Shown here: piece after piece, positions 1 to 8,081 of the stretch
Layout of the letters: each line of letters starts with the position of its first letter
Position numbering within the stretch: position 1 is the stretch's first letter
Origin: Corynebacterium lujinxingii
GTDB lineage: Bacteria > Actinomycetota > Actinomycetes > Mycobacteriales > Mycobacteriaceae
Direction of reading: 5' to 3'
DNA length: 64,000 nucleotides
Assembly (NCBI RefSeq): GCF_014490555.1
Contig: NZ_CP061032.1
Span: 1 to 64,000, forward strand
Notes under the pieces: model-generated
The model's database searches: none
Told to the model about the DNA's origin: nothing
The model's input: the letters and a program-made list of their open reading frames with translations, nothing else
Made by a program: the position numbers and the translations under genes

Positions 1-381
1 GGACAGATGTTCGACGCAGCGAGTTGTCCACAGCTTCGCGAATGACAAAACGTTAGACAGCCCGAGGTCGCTGCGGGTAACAATAAACCGACAACACAAT
101 TACACAGGCTAAGCATGCACAGCCCTGTGGATAACTGTGAAGTAATGGTTGAGGGTTTTGTAATTTCAGCATTGAAAGTGCAGGCCAGGGACACCATTCT
201 AACTTCACACAGTTATCCACAGGCGGGTTGCTACTTGTGGATAACTACCCAGTGCGGAGCTATCCACACCTGTGGATAACATTGTGGACCGGCAGGTGAG
301 AGCCAGCCCGGACATCCTCAACACTTGTGGATCAGGTGTTGATTTTGGAATTACAGGTTTCTGACAGAACTGGAGCGGACG
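1..381. other. oriC: oriC region upstream of dnaA with DnaA boxes
   Basis: This 381-bp non-coding stretch before dnaA is dense in DnaA-box-like 9-mers. Perfect TTATCCACA boxes (either strand) are at 126-134, 213-221, 236-244 and 271-279. Near matches are at 24-32 (TTGTCCACA), 260-268 (CTATCCACA) and 326-334. Some are closely paired in opposite orientation (213/236 and 260/271), as expected for DnaA oligomer assembly and for dnaA autoregulation. The stretch at about 80-180 is richer in A+T than the surrounding genes. Which of the two clusters flanking dnaA contains the unwinding element cannot be decided by eye. Confidence 0.85.
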
Positions 382-1947
382 TTGGCTGACCAACACCTCG
401 AAGACCTCTGGCGCGGCATCGTCGACGAGCTGCTCCGCCTCTCCGAGCAAGCATCCTCGTCCGTCCCCACACTCACCCCACAGCAGCGAGCCTACCTGCG
501 GCTCATGAAGCCCGTAGTGCTTGTCGACGGCTACGCGCTCCTGTCCGCACCCCACCAAGCCGCCAAAAACGTGGTGGAGGAGTCCCTCGCGCCGCACATC
601 ACCGCGCTGTTGTCCTCACACACCGGCCAGCCCTACAACCTTGCGGTTTCCGTCTCCGCGCCGGAACCGGAACCAGAACCGGCCCCGGAGCCGCCACAGC
701 AGCAGGCGCCGTCCTGGGCGCCGACCCAATCGGTGGCGGGGGAGTACGACGTGGACCGGCCCGCCGCCGGCGAGCAGATTCCCATGGGCCTCGACGAGCT
801 CGCGCGGATGCATGCCGCGCAGGTGGAGGGGCGCCGCAGAGAAACAAGCGCCCACCCGACCGTGGATCGCAGGATCCCGCGCGAAAAGCCTGCCCACGAC
901 CCGGACCGCGAAGCCAGCCTGAACCCGAAGTACACGTTTGAAAACTTCGTCATCGGCTCGTCGAACCGCTTCGCCAACGGCGCCGCCGTGGCCGTGGCCG
1001 AAAACCCGGCCCGCGCCTACAACCCGCTGTTCATCTGGGGCGGATCCGGCCTGGGCAAAACACACTTGCTGCACGCCGCCGGCAACTACGCGCGCGTACT
1101 GCAGCCGGGGCTGCGCATTAAATATGTCTCGTCAGAGGAATTCACCAACGACTACATCAACTCCGTGCGTGACGACCGCCAGGAATCCTTCAAGCGGCGC
1201 TACCGCAACCTAGACATCTTGATGGTCGACGACATCCAGTTCCTCGAGGGCAAGGAAGGCACCCAGGAGGAGTTCTTCCACACCTTTAACGCGCTGCACC
1301 AGGCGAACAAGCAGATCATCCTGTCGTCCGACCGGCCGCCGAAGCAGCTGACCACGCTGGAGGACCGGTTGCGGACCCGCTTCGAGGGCGGTCTGATCAC
1401 CGACGTGCAGCCGCCGGACCTGGAAACTCGCATCGCCATTTTGATGAAGAAGGCCGCCGCCGACGGCACCCAGGTGGATCACGCGGTGCTGGAACTCATC
1501 GCGTCGCAATTCGAGTCGTCGATTCGCGAGCTCGAAGGCGCGCTGATCCGCGTGTCGGCGTACTCGTCGCTGATCAACGAGCCGATCACGATGGAGGTCG
1601 CCCAGGTTGCACTGCGCGACATTCTTCCCGACGAAGGCGACGTGAACATCAACGCCGCCACCATCAAAGAAGCGGCCGCGGAGTACTTCGAGGTTTCCCC
1701 CGACCAACTCGTTGGCGCAGGTAAGACGCGTCAGGTGGCGCACGCCCGCCAGATCGCGATGTACCTGTGCCGCGAACTGACCGAGTTGTCGCTGCCGAAG
1801 ATCGGCGACGAGTTCGGCGGCAAGGACCACACGACCGTCATGTACGCCGACCGGAAGATCCGCAAGGAGATGACCGAAAACCGCGGCACCTACGACGAGA
1901 TCCAGGAACTGACGCAGATAGTGAAGAACAGGGCCCGCGCGCGGTAG
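382..1947 (+). CDS. dnaA: Chromosomal replication initiator protein DnaA
   Basis: DnaA is the AAA+ ATPase that binds DnaA boxes, melts oriC and loads the replicative helicase. The 521-residue protein has the usual four domains: an N-terminal helicase/DnaA interaction domain (about 1-85), a Pro/Glu-rich linker (about 90-175), an AAA+ core with Walker A GGSGLGKTH at 220-228 and a Walker B containing MVDDIQFL, and a C-terminal box-binding domain with the signature GGKDHTTVMYA. The start is TTG at 382, preceded by GGAGCGGA; this fits the conserved MADQ-type N-terminus. Perfect DnaA boxes upstream imply autoregulation. The long variable linker is normal for actinobacteria. Confidence 0.98.
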   Translation: MADQHLEDLWRGIVDELLRLSEQASSSVPTLTPQQRAYLRLMKPVVLVDGYALLSAPHQAAKNVVEESLAPHITALLSSHTGQPYNLAVSVSAPEPEPEPAPEPPQQQAPSWAPTQSVAGEYDVDRPAAGEQIPMGLDELARMHAAQVEGRRRETSAHPTVDRRIPREKPAHDPDREASLNPKYTFENFVIGSSNRFANGAAVAVAENPARAYNPLFIWGGSGLGKTHLLHAAGNYARVLQPGLRIKYVSSEEFTNDYINSVRDDRQESFKRRYRNLDILMVDDIQFLEGKEGTQEEFFHTFNALHQANKQIILSSDRPPKQLTTLEDRLRTRFEGGLITDVQPPDLETRIAILMKKAAADGTQVDHAVLELIASQFESSIRELEGALIRVSAYSSLINEPITMEVAQVALRDILPDEGDVNINAATIKEAAAEYFEVSPDQLVGAGKTRQVAHARQIAMYLCRELTELSLPKIGDEFGGKDHTTVMYADRKIRKEMTENRGTYDEIQELTQIVKNRARAR

Positions 1948-1962
1948 TTCTTCTGCGGTGAG

Positions 1963-1994
1963 GGGAGTCCACCTGTTGGGCGGGCTCCCTTTTG
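1963..1994 (+). terminator. Rho-independent terminator after dnaA
   Basis: An 8-bp stem (1963-1970 with 1982-1989, one G-T pair) is followed by TTTT. It starts 15 bases after the dnaA stop and probably ends the dnaA transcript. Confidence 0.6.
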
Positions 1995-2018
1995 TGCCCT
2001 GTTCGCCCCCGCGGTGAA

Positions 2019-2042
2019 AAAGTTCCCCGGCCGGGGAACTTT
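2019..2042. repeat. 24-bp perfect palindrome in dnaA-dnaN spacer
   Basis: AAAGTTCCCCGG is followed directly by its exact reverse complement. The half-motif AGTTCCC/GGGAACT recurs at about 2103-2135, forming a second, looser inverted repeat. No loop separates the arms of the perfect palindrome, so a protein-binding site or cruciform is as likely as a terminator. Confidence 0.6.
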
Positions 2043-2149
2043 CTTCGATTTCAAATGCCAAATCGTCCTAAACCCCCAGGACGGCCTCCACCAACCTCAA
2101 AATAGTTCCCGAAAACCGCCGCAACCTGGGAACTTTTCCGCCGTACGAC

Positions 2150-2339
2150 CTATCCACAGCTCTATCCACACCTGTGTAATTACGCCCGTGTAATTCGGAG
2201 ATATCCATCACAAAACGCGTGTGACCGGCTGGGGAGCATGGTGTGAGCAAAGCGTGGATAGCTCGGGACAGAATGTGTAATTTGAAGAACCGCAAAAATC
2301 TATCCACAGACACCCCGAGTTATCCACAAGTTATCCACA
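2150..2339. other. DnaA-box cluster in dnaA-dnaN spacer
   Basis: The 665-bp dnaA-dnaN spacer holds a second box cluster: CTATCCACA at 2150-2158, 2162-2170 and 2300-2308, and perfect TTATCCACA at 2320-2328 and 2331-2339. The last two are direct repeats 11 bp apart (one helical turn). In many actinobacteria this spacer is the functional origin, so this is the better candidate for the core of oriC. Confidence 0.8.
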
Positions 2340-2612
2340 CCCCGAATCACAACAATGATCCGCGCGATGACCGGCACCAATGGGCCGTGATCCACAGATT
2401 CCCCAGGACTTACTGTTGTTCCCCTTCTTTTACTTGTAATTCTTCAAAGAGAAACGGAGGGTGTGCAGAACTCGCCGCCGACGCCTGACCCCGCAATGGC
2501 GCGTGTCGGGGTGCCCGCCTAGAGTGGTTTCGTAATTACACGCTTCGGCGCGCAGTTTTCGTGCGCCCGCGAAGTCCTGGCCCCTACCCACGTGCAAGGA
2601 GTCCGAGCCGCC

Positions 2613-3812
2613 ATGGTCGACATCAACGGTGACAACAACGTGTCGTTCCGCGTTGAACGCGACGATCTCTCGGATGCTGCTGCCTGGGTGGCGCGTAGCT
2701 TGCCGACGAAGAACACCCAGCCGGTCCTCCGCGCCGTGGTGATCACCGCGGACGACAACGGTTTGGAATTCGCGGGCTTCGACTACGAAGTCTCCACGCG
2801 TGTGCGCATCGGCGCCGAGGTTGCTAACCCTGGCCGCGTCGCCGTGGCCGGCAAGCTGCTTGCGGACATCGTGGCGAACATGCCGAACAAGCCGGTCGAG
2901 GTGACTACTGATGGTCAGAAGATGGTGTTGCAGGGGGCGTCGGCACGCTTCGAGCTGCCGCTGATGTCGCTCGACGACTACCCGCAGCTGCCGAGCCTGC
3001 CGGAGGTCACCGGCAGCATCTCGCCGGCAGCGCTGACGGGCGCAGTCACCCAGGTCGCTGCCGCCGCCGGCCGCGACGACACCCTGCCAATGCTCACCGG
3101 CATCCACGTGGAGATCGACGGCAAGGACGTGAAACTCACCGCGACAGATCGCTTCCGTCTCGCGCAGCGCCACCTGCAGTGGGATCCGGCCAGCCCGAAC
3201 GTCAACGCTGATCTGCTGATCCCGGCGAAGACGCTGCTGGACAACGCGCGCACGCTGGACACCAGCATCGACGAGCCGGTGGAGATCGCCGTCGGCGCCG
3301 AGGACAACATTGGCGGCGAGGGCCTGTTCGGTCTGCACATGGGCAACCGCGAGACCACCACTCGCATGCTGGACGCGGACTTCCCGAACGTCGCGCCGCT
3401 GTTGCCGAAGGCCCACACCTCCATCGCATCCGTCGAGGTTGCCCCGCTGATGGAGTCGATTCGTCGCGTGAGCCTGGTCGCGGACCGCAACGCGCAGCTG
3501 CGCCTGCACTTCAAGGACGGCGAGCTCACCCTGTTTTCCTCCGGCGCGGATTCCGGCGCGGCCGAGGAAACGATCCCGGCTGCGTTCACGGGTGCCGATG
3601 AACTCCTCATCGCCTTCAACGCCGGCTACCTACGCGAGGGCCTGTCGGTGATTGGCACCAACCGCGTGGTCTTCGGATTCACCGAGCCGTCGCGCCCGGC
3701 GATCATGATCCCGGAGCCGGACGAGCTGCCGGAGGCCGATGAGTCCGGTTCCTTCCCGACGCCGGACACACACTTCACGTACCTGCTCATGCCGGTTCGC
3801 CTGCCGGGCTAA
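2613..3812 (+). CDS. dnaN: DNA polymerase III sliding clamp (beta subunit)
   Basis: This is the ring-shaped processivity clamp that tethers DNA polymerase III to DNA and recruits other replication and repair enzymes. The 399-residue product matches the family length. Its early sequence (FRVERDDL, then AAWVARSLPTKNTQPVLR) and the VRIGAEV and MPTNK-region motifs are typical of corynebacterial DnaN. I chose ATG at 2613; an in-frame GTG at 2592 would add seven residues, but AAGGA at 2597-2601 lies 11 bases before the ATG, so the shorter form is better supported. It is followed by recF after nine bases, which suggests co-transcription. Confidence 0.97.
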   Translation: MVDINGDNNVSFRVERDDLSDAAAWVARSLPTKNTQPVLRAVVITADDNGLEFAGFDYEVSTRVRIGAEVANPGRVAVAGKLLADIVANMPNKPVEVTTDGQKMVLQGASARFELPLMSLDDYPQLPSLPEVTGSISPAALTGAVTQVAAAAGRDDTLPMLTGIHVEIDGKDVKLTATDRFRLAQRHLQWDPASPNVNADLLIPAKTLLDNARTLDTSIDEPVEIAVGAEDNIGGEGLFGLHMGNRETTTRMLDADFPNVAPLLPKAHTSIASVEVAPLMESIRRVSLVADRNAQLRLHFKDGELTLFSSGADSGAAEETIPAAFTGADELLIAFNAGYLREGLSVIGTNRVVFGFTEPSRPAIMIPEPDELPEADESGSFPTPDTHFTYLLMPVRLPG

Positions 3813-3821
3813 TCGCAAAGC

Positions 3822-5003
3822 ATGCACGTCCGCGAGCTCGATCTGCGCGATTTCCGCTCGTGGCCTGAGCTAAACCTCAAGCTCGAGCCCGGCGTCACCG
3901 TCGTCGCAGGCCGCAACGGCCACGGCAAGACGAACATCGTGGAGGCCGTGCACTACACCTCCACGCTGTCGAGCCACCGCGTAGCTACCGACGCCCCGCT
4001 CGTCGCTGCGGGCAAGCCGAACGCGCGCGTGTCGGTGACCACGGTCAACGAGGGCCGGGAGCTGACCACCCACCTGCTGATTAAGCCGCAAGGCGCGAAC
4101 CAGGCACAGATCAACCGCACAAAGTTGAAATCCGCCCGCGAGATCTTGGGCGTGCTGCGCACCGTGATGTTCTCGCCGGAGGATTTACGCCTGATCAACG
4201 GTGAGCCGGCCGAGCGCCGCCGCTTCCTCGACGACCTCGCCGCCCTGCGTACGCCGCGTCTCGGTGGCGCCCGCGCGGATTACGAGCGCGTGCTGCGGCA
4301 ACGAAACGCCCTGCTCAAACACTCCAACATGGCGCTGCGCCGCGGCTACTCCGACGACGACGGCGCCACCGCGTTGAGCACCCTCGACGTCTGGGACGGT
4401 CAGCTCGCTCACTTCGGCGCCCAGGTGGTCGCGGGCAGGCTTTCGCTTATCGACGACCTCTCGCCCCACACCACCAGCGCCTACCACTCCGTCGCGCCTG
4501 AGTCCCGCCCCGCGGCCGTGGCCTATAGCTCCACGCTGGACAAGGCGGTCAGGGAGCTGGCTGGGGGCCCAAGCAGGGACCCGGCGGTGTTCGAGGCCGC
4601 CATGCTCACCGAACTCGGCCGGCGCCGCAAGGACGAGATCGACCGGGGTGTCACACTCGTCGGCCCGCACCGCGACGACTTCTCGCTCATGCTCGGCGAC
4701 AACCCGGCGAAGGGGTACGCCTCTCACGGCGAGACCTGGTCGTACGCGCTGGCGCTGCACTTGGCCGAGTACCAGCTGCTCACCAGCGACGGCTCCGACC
4801 CGGTGCTCATCCTCGACGACGTCTTCGCCGAACTGGACGCCAAGCGCCGCGAGCGCCTCGTGCATGTTGCCGAGGGGGCCGAGCAGGTGCTCATCACCGC
4901 GGCCGTCGGCGACGACCTGCCCGGCAACCTCGACGACGCCGTCACCGCGCGCTACACCGTGACCATGGAGGACGGGGTGAGCTCCATTGAGCGATCTGAT
5001 TAG
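3822..5003 (+). CDS. recF: DNA replication and repair protein RecF
   Basis: RecF is an SMC/ABC-like ATPase that helps load RecA at single-strand gaps. The 393-residue protein has Walker A GRNGHGKTN at about residues 30-38, an ABC-like signature region and Walker B VLILDDVFAELD near residue 330, in the expected order. The ATG at 3822 lies nine bases after the dnaN stop, and the 3' end overlaps the next gene by 17 bases, so dnaN-recF-dciA reads as one operon. Confidence 0.96.
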   Translation: MHVRELDLRDFRSWPELNLKLEPGVTVVAGRNGHGKTNIVEAVHYTSTLSSHRVATDAPLVAAGKPNARVSVTTVNEGRELTTHLLIKPQGANQAQINRTKLKSAREILGVLRTVMFSPEDLRLINGEPAERRRFLDDLAALRTPRLGGARADYERVLRQRNALLKHSNMALRRGYSDDDGATALSTLDVWDGQLAHFGAQVVAGRLSLIDDLSPHTTSAYHSVAPESRPAAVAYSSTLDKAVRELAGGPSRDPAVFEAAMLTELGRRRKDEIDRGVTLVGPHRDDFSLMLGDNPAKGYASHGETWSYALALHLAEYQLLTSDGSDPVLILDDVFAELDAKRRERLVHVAEGAEQVLITAAVGDDLPGNLDDAVTARYTVTMEDGVSSIERSD

Positions 5004-5586
5004 CGCCACCTTCGACAACCTCCGCGCCACCGCCCGCAAACGCGGCGGCCGCCTGCCGGACCTCAGCCGCCAAGGCACGAGTGTGATTCCGCGGCGCAAC
5101 AGGCCCTCGCTTACCGACGACCCCCGCCCCGACATCACCGTTCCTGGTCTCGACCTGCCGGAGGGGGGTCGTCGCAAAGCGGATGTGCGCGGGATCCCGA
5201 CTGGGCTGGACGGGAGGGCGTTGCCGAGGAGTTACAAGGTGTCGTCGTTAAGCAACCTGCTCGGCACGGAGATCCGCAAGCGCGATTGGACCGAAAAGAT
5301 GGCGCACGGCTGGGTCATGGGGCACTGGGATGAACTGGTGGGGGAGAAGATTGCGCAGCACACGACCGTGGAGATGATCAAGGGCGGGGAAGTGCACGTC
5401 AGTTGTGATTCCACGGCGTGGGCGACGCAGATGAAGTACATGCAGCGCGAGGTGCTGCGCGCGATTGCGGACAAAGTCGGGCCGGACGTGGTGACCAAAC
5501 TGCACATCTACGGACCGAAGACGAAAAGTTGGCGCTACGGGCCACTGCACGTCAAGGGCCGCGGGCCGCGGGATACGTACGGGTAG
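4987..5586 (+). CDS. dciA: DUF721 family protein (DciA-like helicase partner)
   Basis: This 199-residue basic protein has the DUF721 core in its second half (from about residue 85: GTEIRKRDWTEKMAHGWVMG, then VHVSCDSTAWATQMKYMQ). DUF721 is the DciA family, which assists DnaB helicase loading in bacteria without DnaC. The N-terminal 80 residues are Arg/Pro-rich and probably flexible. The start is TTG at 4987 within the end of recF, giving MSDLISATFD. Translational coupling to recF and its place next to oriC genes fit a replication role. An inverted repeat at about 5587-5633 may terminate the operon. Confidence 0.88.
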   Translation: MSDLISATFDNLRATARKRGGRLPDLSRQGTSVIPRRNRPSLTDDPRPDITVPGLDLPEGGRRKADVRGIPTGLDGRALPRSYKVSSLSNLLGTEIRKRDWTEKMAHGWVMGHWDELVGEKIAQHTTVEMIKGGEVHVSCDSTAWATQMKYMQREVLRAIADKVGPDVVTKLHIYGPKTKSWRYGPLHVKGRGPRDTYG

Positions 5587-5703
5587 GGCTTGCGCAGGAA
5601 ACGACCTTCGCTTAATCTCGTTTGCGTAAGCCCCGCAGATTGAGCCGGTTCCGGCGAAGGTTCTGTTTTTCAGGACGCTCGGGGCATTTGAAGTTTCCAG
5701 GGG

Positions 5704-5895
5704 GTGGAGATGCAGTTTAGTGATTTGGATTTGGGGCTTATCGCTTCCCCGCCGAGAATGCAGACGTTTCGTGAATACGCCGTAACTCCGGGACGAAACG
5801 GGCAGAAAGCTCCCGTTGATTTGCTCCCTGATTCTGAAATGCATCTGGATCTTCCGGAGCGGGTAACTCGAGCAGCGAGCCGTCTATATTTTTGG
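5704..5895 (+). pseudogene. Abi-like HEPN protein, 5' fragment (IS-interrupted)
   Basis: This is the first 64 codons of a gene split by the insertion sequence at 5896. It starts at GTG 5704 or ATG 5710 and reaches ...SRLYFW at the insertion point. Removing the element and one copy of the 8-bp target duplication restores a continuous frame (TTT TGG GAT TCG) into the downstream fragment and gives about 280 residues. The join reads LYFWDSQIAGSLWPAVALVEVLVRNAM, with the first 18 residues or so typical of Abi-like proteins of actinobacteria. The fragment alone is read into the IS and is presumably non-functional. Confidence 0.8.
5888..5895. repeat. Target-site duplication, left copy
   Basis: ATTTTTGG directly precedes the left inverted repeat of the element and is repeated exactly at 7283-7290. 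An 8-bp duplication is normal for IS256-family transposition. Confidence 0.93.
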
Positions 5896-7282
5896 GGGTT
5901 AAGGGTCAAAATGTGTGTCTGGTGTCGGCGTGTCGCGGGGTTAGATGTGGCCTTTTTGGATGCCGATTGAGTGTGTGTAGTTGGTGTCGATAGCGTTGTC
6001 GTAGAGGGCTGGTCGTCCGGTTTCGTGGTCGGCTTGGTTCTCGTTGTGGGGCAGGGTGGATACTTTGGCGAGTTGGTCCTGGCCCCAGTTGGACCGCCTG
6101 GCGATCTCAACTGGATCGTCAGGCAGTTCTGTTTTGAGGTAGAGCCACCACTCCAGCATCCGGCGCTGGTGCTCCCCGGATCTGCCGCGGTGGGTGCGGG
6201 CCAGCAGTTTCAATTGGGCGTTGATGCCGCCTTCTAAGCTGTTGGTGGTGGATTTGATCCGGCTGCTATCGAGCACACCGTCGGGTGGGTCGAGGTAGAC
6301 AAATAACAGCTGGTTGCGCCATAGGTGGTTGAGGCTGTTGTAGGCCTTGCGGGTGCGTTCATGGGTCCATGACCAGGTGCGTTGTTTCGTCAGTGGGTCT
6401 GTGATCCACGTTTTCTGGTTCATCCAGTCGCGGTAGATAGTGCCGTATTCGTGCAGCTGTGCACCCCACGCGGCCGCCTCGTCAAGATCGGTGATTTTCG
6501 TGAGGTTGAGCGCGAGTTGGTAGATCGCTCGTCCCGCGTCGGTGCGTGGGCGTGAGGTGGTGTAGCGGCGTACCACGCGTTGGGCGTGGACGAGGCAGCG
6601 CTGGATTTTGGTGCCCGGCCAGCATGTCTTGATCGCGCTGGCGGCGCCTTGGCCGCCGTCGATGACGGCGATCAGGGGTGCGGGGATACGTTCAAGGAGG
6701 AGTTGGTAGTCGCGGGTGGTTTCGTGGGTGCACCAGTGCCAGGCGATGACGTGATCTAAGGTGGCAGCAACAATCAAGCATCCGCTTGCGGTGTAGGTGC
6801 CGTCAAGGAAGACCTGGTCGTAGACCCGGCCCTCGTGTCCGATCGTGGGATCAGGCACATCGACAAGCCAGCACCACGAAAACTGCCGTTTCATGGTGGA
6901 GCGGCTGATTCCGGCGTCTCCTGCGATCTGCCTCAGGGCGGTGGTCGATGTGCAGTGCTCGATGAATTGTCGAAACACCGCTGCGTGGGTGATGTCGCTG
7001 CGGGTTTTGGTGGCTGATGCACCGCAGGTTTTGCATCGCCACCGAGTGGTGCCCTTGGACGTGGTTCCGTTGCGTTTCATCTGTCCGCCGCACACTTGGC
7101 AGCGGGGTCGGTTCTTCGGCATTGATCAAGCCAACACCGGCTCCTACCACACGCTGCTGTCACACCTCGGTATTTCGCAGTCCTGGGGCGGATATAAGCC
7201 CCAGGAGCATATATTTTCCGGATTTCGCCTGATCATCCCAAACAAATCGACGAATCCGGACACACATTTTGACCCTTAACCC
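5896..7282 (-). mobile_element. IS256-family insertion sequence, IS1249-like
   Basis: A complete 1387-bp element. Terminal inverted repeats at 5896-5922 and 7256-7282 begin GGGTTAAGGGTCAAAATG; the outer 24 bp are identical and about 27 bp match with one difference. A direct 8-bp duplication, ATTTTTGG, flanks it. One transposase gene fills it on the minus strand. The intact ends, intact reading frame and perfect duplication point to recent insertion. The IS1249 assignment (an element first described in Corynebacterium xerosis) rests on my recognition of the transposase and the size; a search would settle it. Confidence 0.93.
5941..7122 (-). CDS. IS256-family (IS1249-like) transposase
   Basis: A 393-residue DDE/MULE-type transposase. 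The N-terminus is a zinc ribbon (CQVCGGQM ... RWRCKTCG, two CxxC pairs, about residues 8-35). The catalytic acidic residues fit D in FLDGTYTASG, D in AVIDGGQGAAS and E in TNSLEGGINAQ. The C-x2-H motif RCLVHAQRVVRR between the second D and the E is typical of the IS256/MULE group. The frame is uninterrupted, so the element may still be active. It lies opposite to the interrupted host gene. Confidence 0.93.
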   Translation of the reverse strand: MPKNRPRCQVCGGQMKRNGTTSKGTTRWRCKTCGASATKTRSDITHAAVFRQFIEHCTSTTALRQIAGDAGISRSTMKRQFSWCWLVDVPDPTIGHEGRVYDQVFLDGTYTASGCLIVAATLDHVIAWHWCTHETTRDYQLLLERIPAPLIAVIDGGQGAASAIKTCWPGTKIQRCLVHAQRVVRRYTTSRPRTDAGRAIYQLALNLTKITDLDEAAAWGAQLHEYGTIYRDWMNQKTWITDPLTKQRTWSWTHERTRKAYNSLNHLWRNQLLFVYLDPPDGVLDSSRIKSTTNSLEGGINAQLKLLARTHRGRSGEHQRRMLEWWLYLKTELPDDPVEIARRSNWGQDQLAKVSTLPHNENQADHETGRPALYDNAIDTNYTHSIGIQKGHI

Positions 7283-7290
7283 ATTTTTGG
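7283..7290. repeat. Target-site duplication, right copy
   Basis: This ATTTTTGG is identical to 5888-5895 and follows the right inverted repeat directly. Confidence 0.93.
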
Positions 7291-7941
7291 GATTCGCAGA
7301 TTGCGGGGTCATTGTGGCCTGCGGTTGCTCTGGTTGAGGTTCTTGTCCGCAATGCAATGAACGACGAACTGTGCGATTACTTCGACGTAAGACACGAAGA
7401 TGGATGGCACACACTCGTCAGAAACGGTGAAGAATCTATCTCATCCGCTGAGGAAGGCAATCGGCTCAAGGAAAAGTACATACTCCTGACGAACAAGGAC
7501 TATCTAGCGTTCGAACTCAAGCTGAATGAGATAGGGCGGAAAGCACGAAGTTCTCCTATTTCAGGAGATTTCTTTGTTGGCAAGGTTTCTTTGGGAATGT
7601 GGTTGAGCCTGTTGAATAACGGGGACTCGGGTCCAGGACGGGGACACCTAAATTACGAACAGACGTTGTGGAACCCATGCCTAATTGATGCCTTTCCAAA
7701 TTACGACGGTAAACGATCCCAGTTGAGAGACGAACTGAATCGGTTCGCAAAGCTTCGTAACCGCATAGCACATCACGAGCATCTTCTCGGTCGCCGCAAT
7801 CTAATGAAGGACGCGGAAAACATAATTCGAATAGCGGGTTACATCGACGAACAGGTTGCAGGCATTATCGATGACAACAACCGCTTTCGTTCTGCGATGG
7901 GCCAACAGCGAGATTTCCTTAACGGGTTGACCATCCTTTGA
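7291..7941 (+). pseudogene. Abi-like HEPN protein, 3' fragment (IS-interrupted)
   Basis: The remaining 216 codons of the interrupted gene. An internal TTG at 7312 could in principle start a 209-residue product. The sequence has the Abi-like features ALVEVLVRNAMNDEL and, near the C-terminus, LRNRIAHHEHLL. The latter holds the R-x4-H motif (RNRIAH) of HEPN RNases, the presumed active site of many abortive-infection proteins. G+C is clearly lower than in flanking dciA and gyrB, and codon use is unlike its neighbours, so the gene was probably acquired horizontally before the IS struck it. No partner antitoxin gene is visible beside it. Confidence 0.8.
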
Positions 7942-8081
7942 GAGCCGTCACGGCCGAAATCCGCGCGTGAAACGCCCTCTCGCGGGTCGGACAGGTGCCC
8001 GTTATATCCCCCTCGGCGTGTAAGATGAGACAGGTTCAACGGGCCTAGAGCCCCTATTCACGCATGGAGGAGCGTCCCGCA

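Noticed and set aside
1210..2061. 283-codon open frame antisense to dnaA
   Set aside because: It overlaps the conserved dnaA AAA+ core and has no family features.
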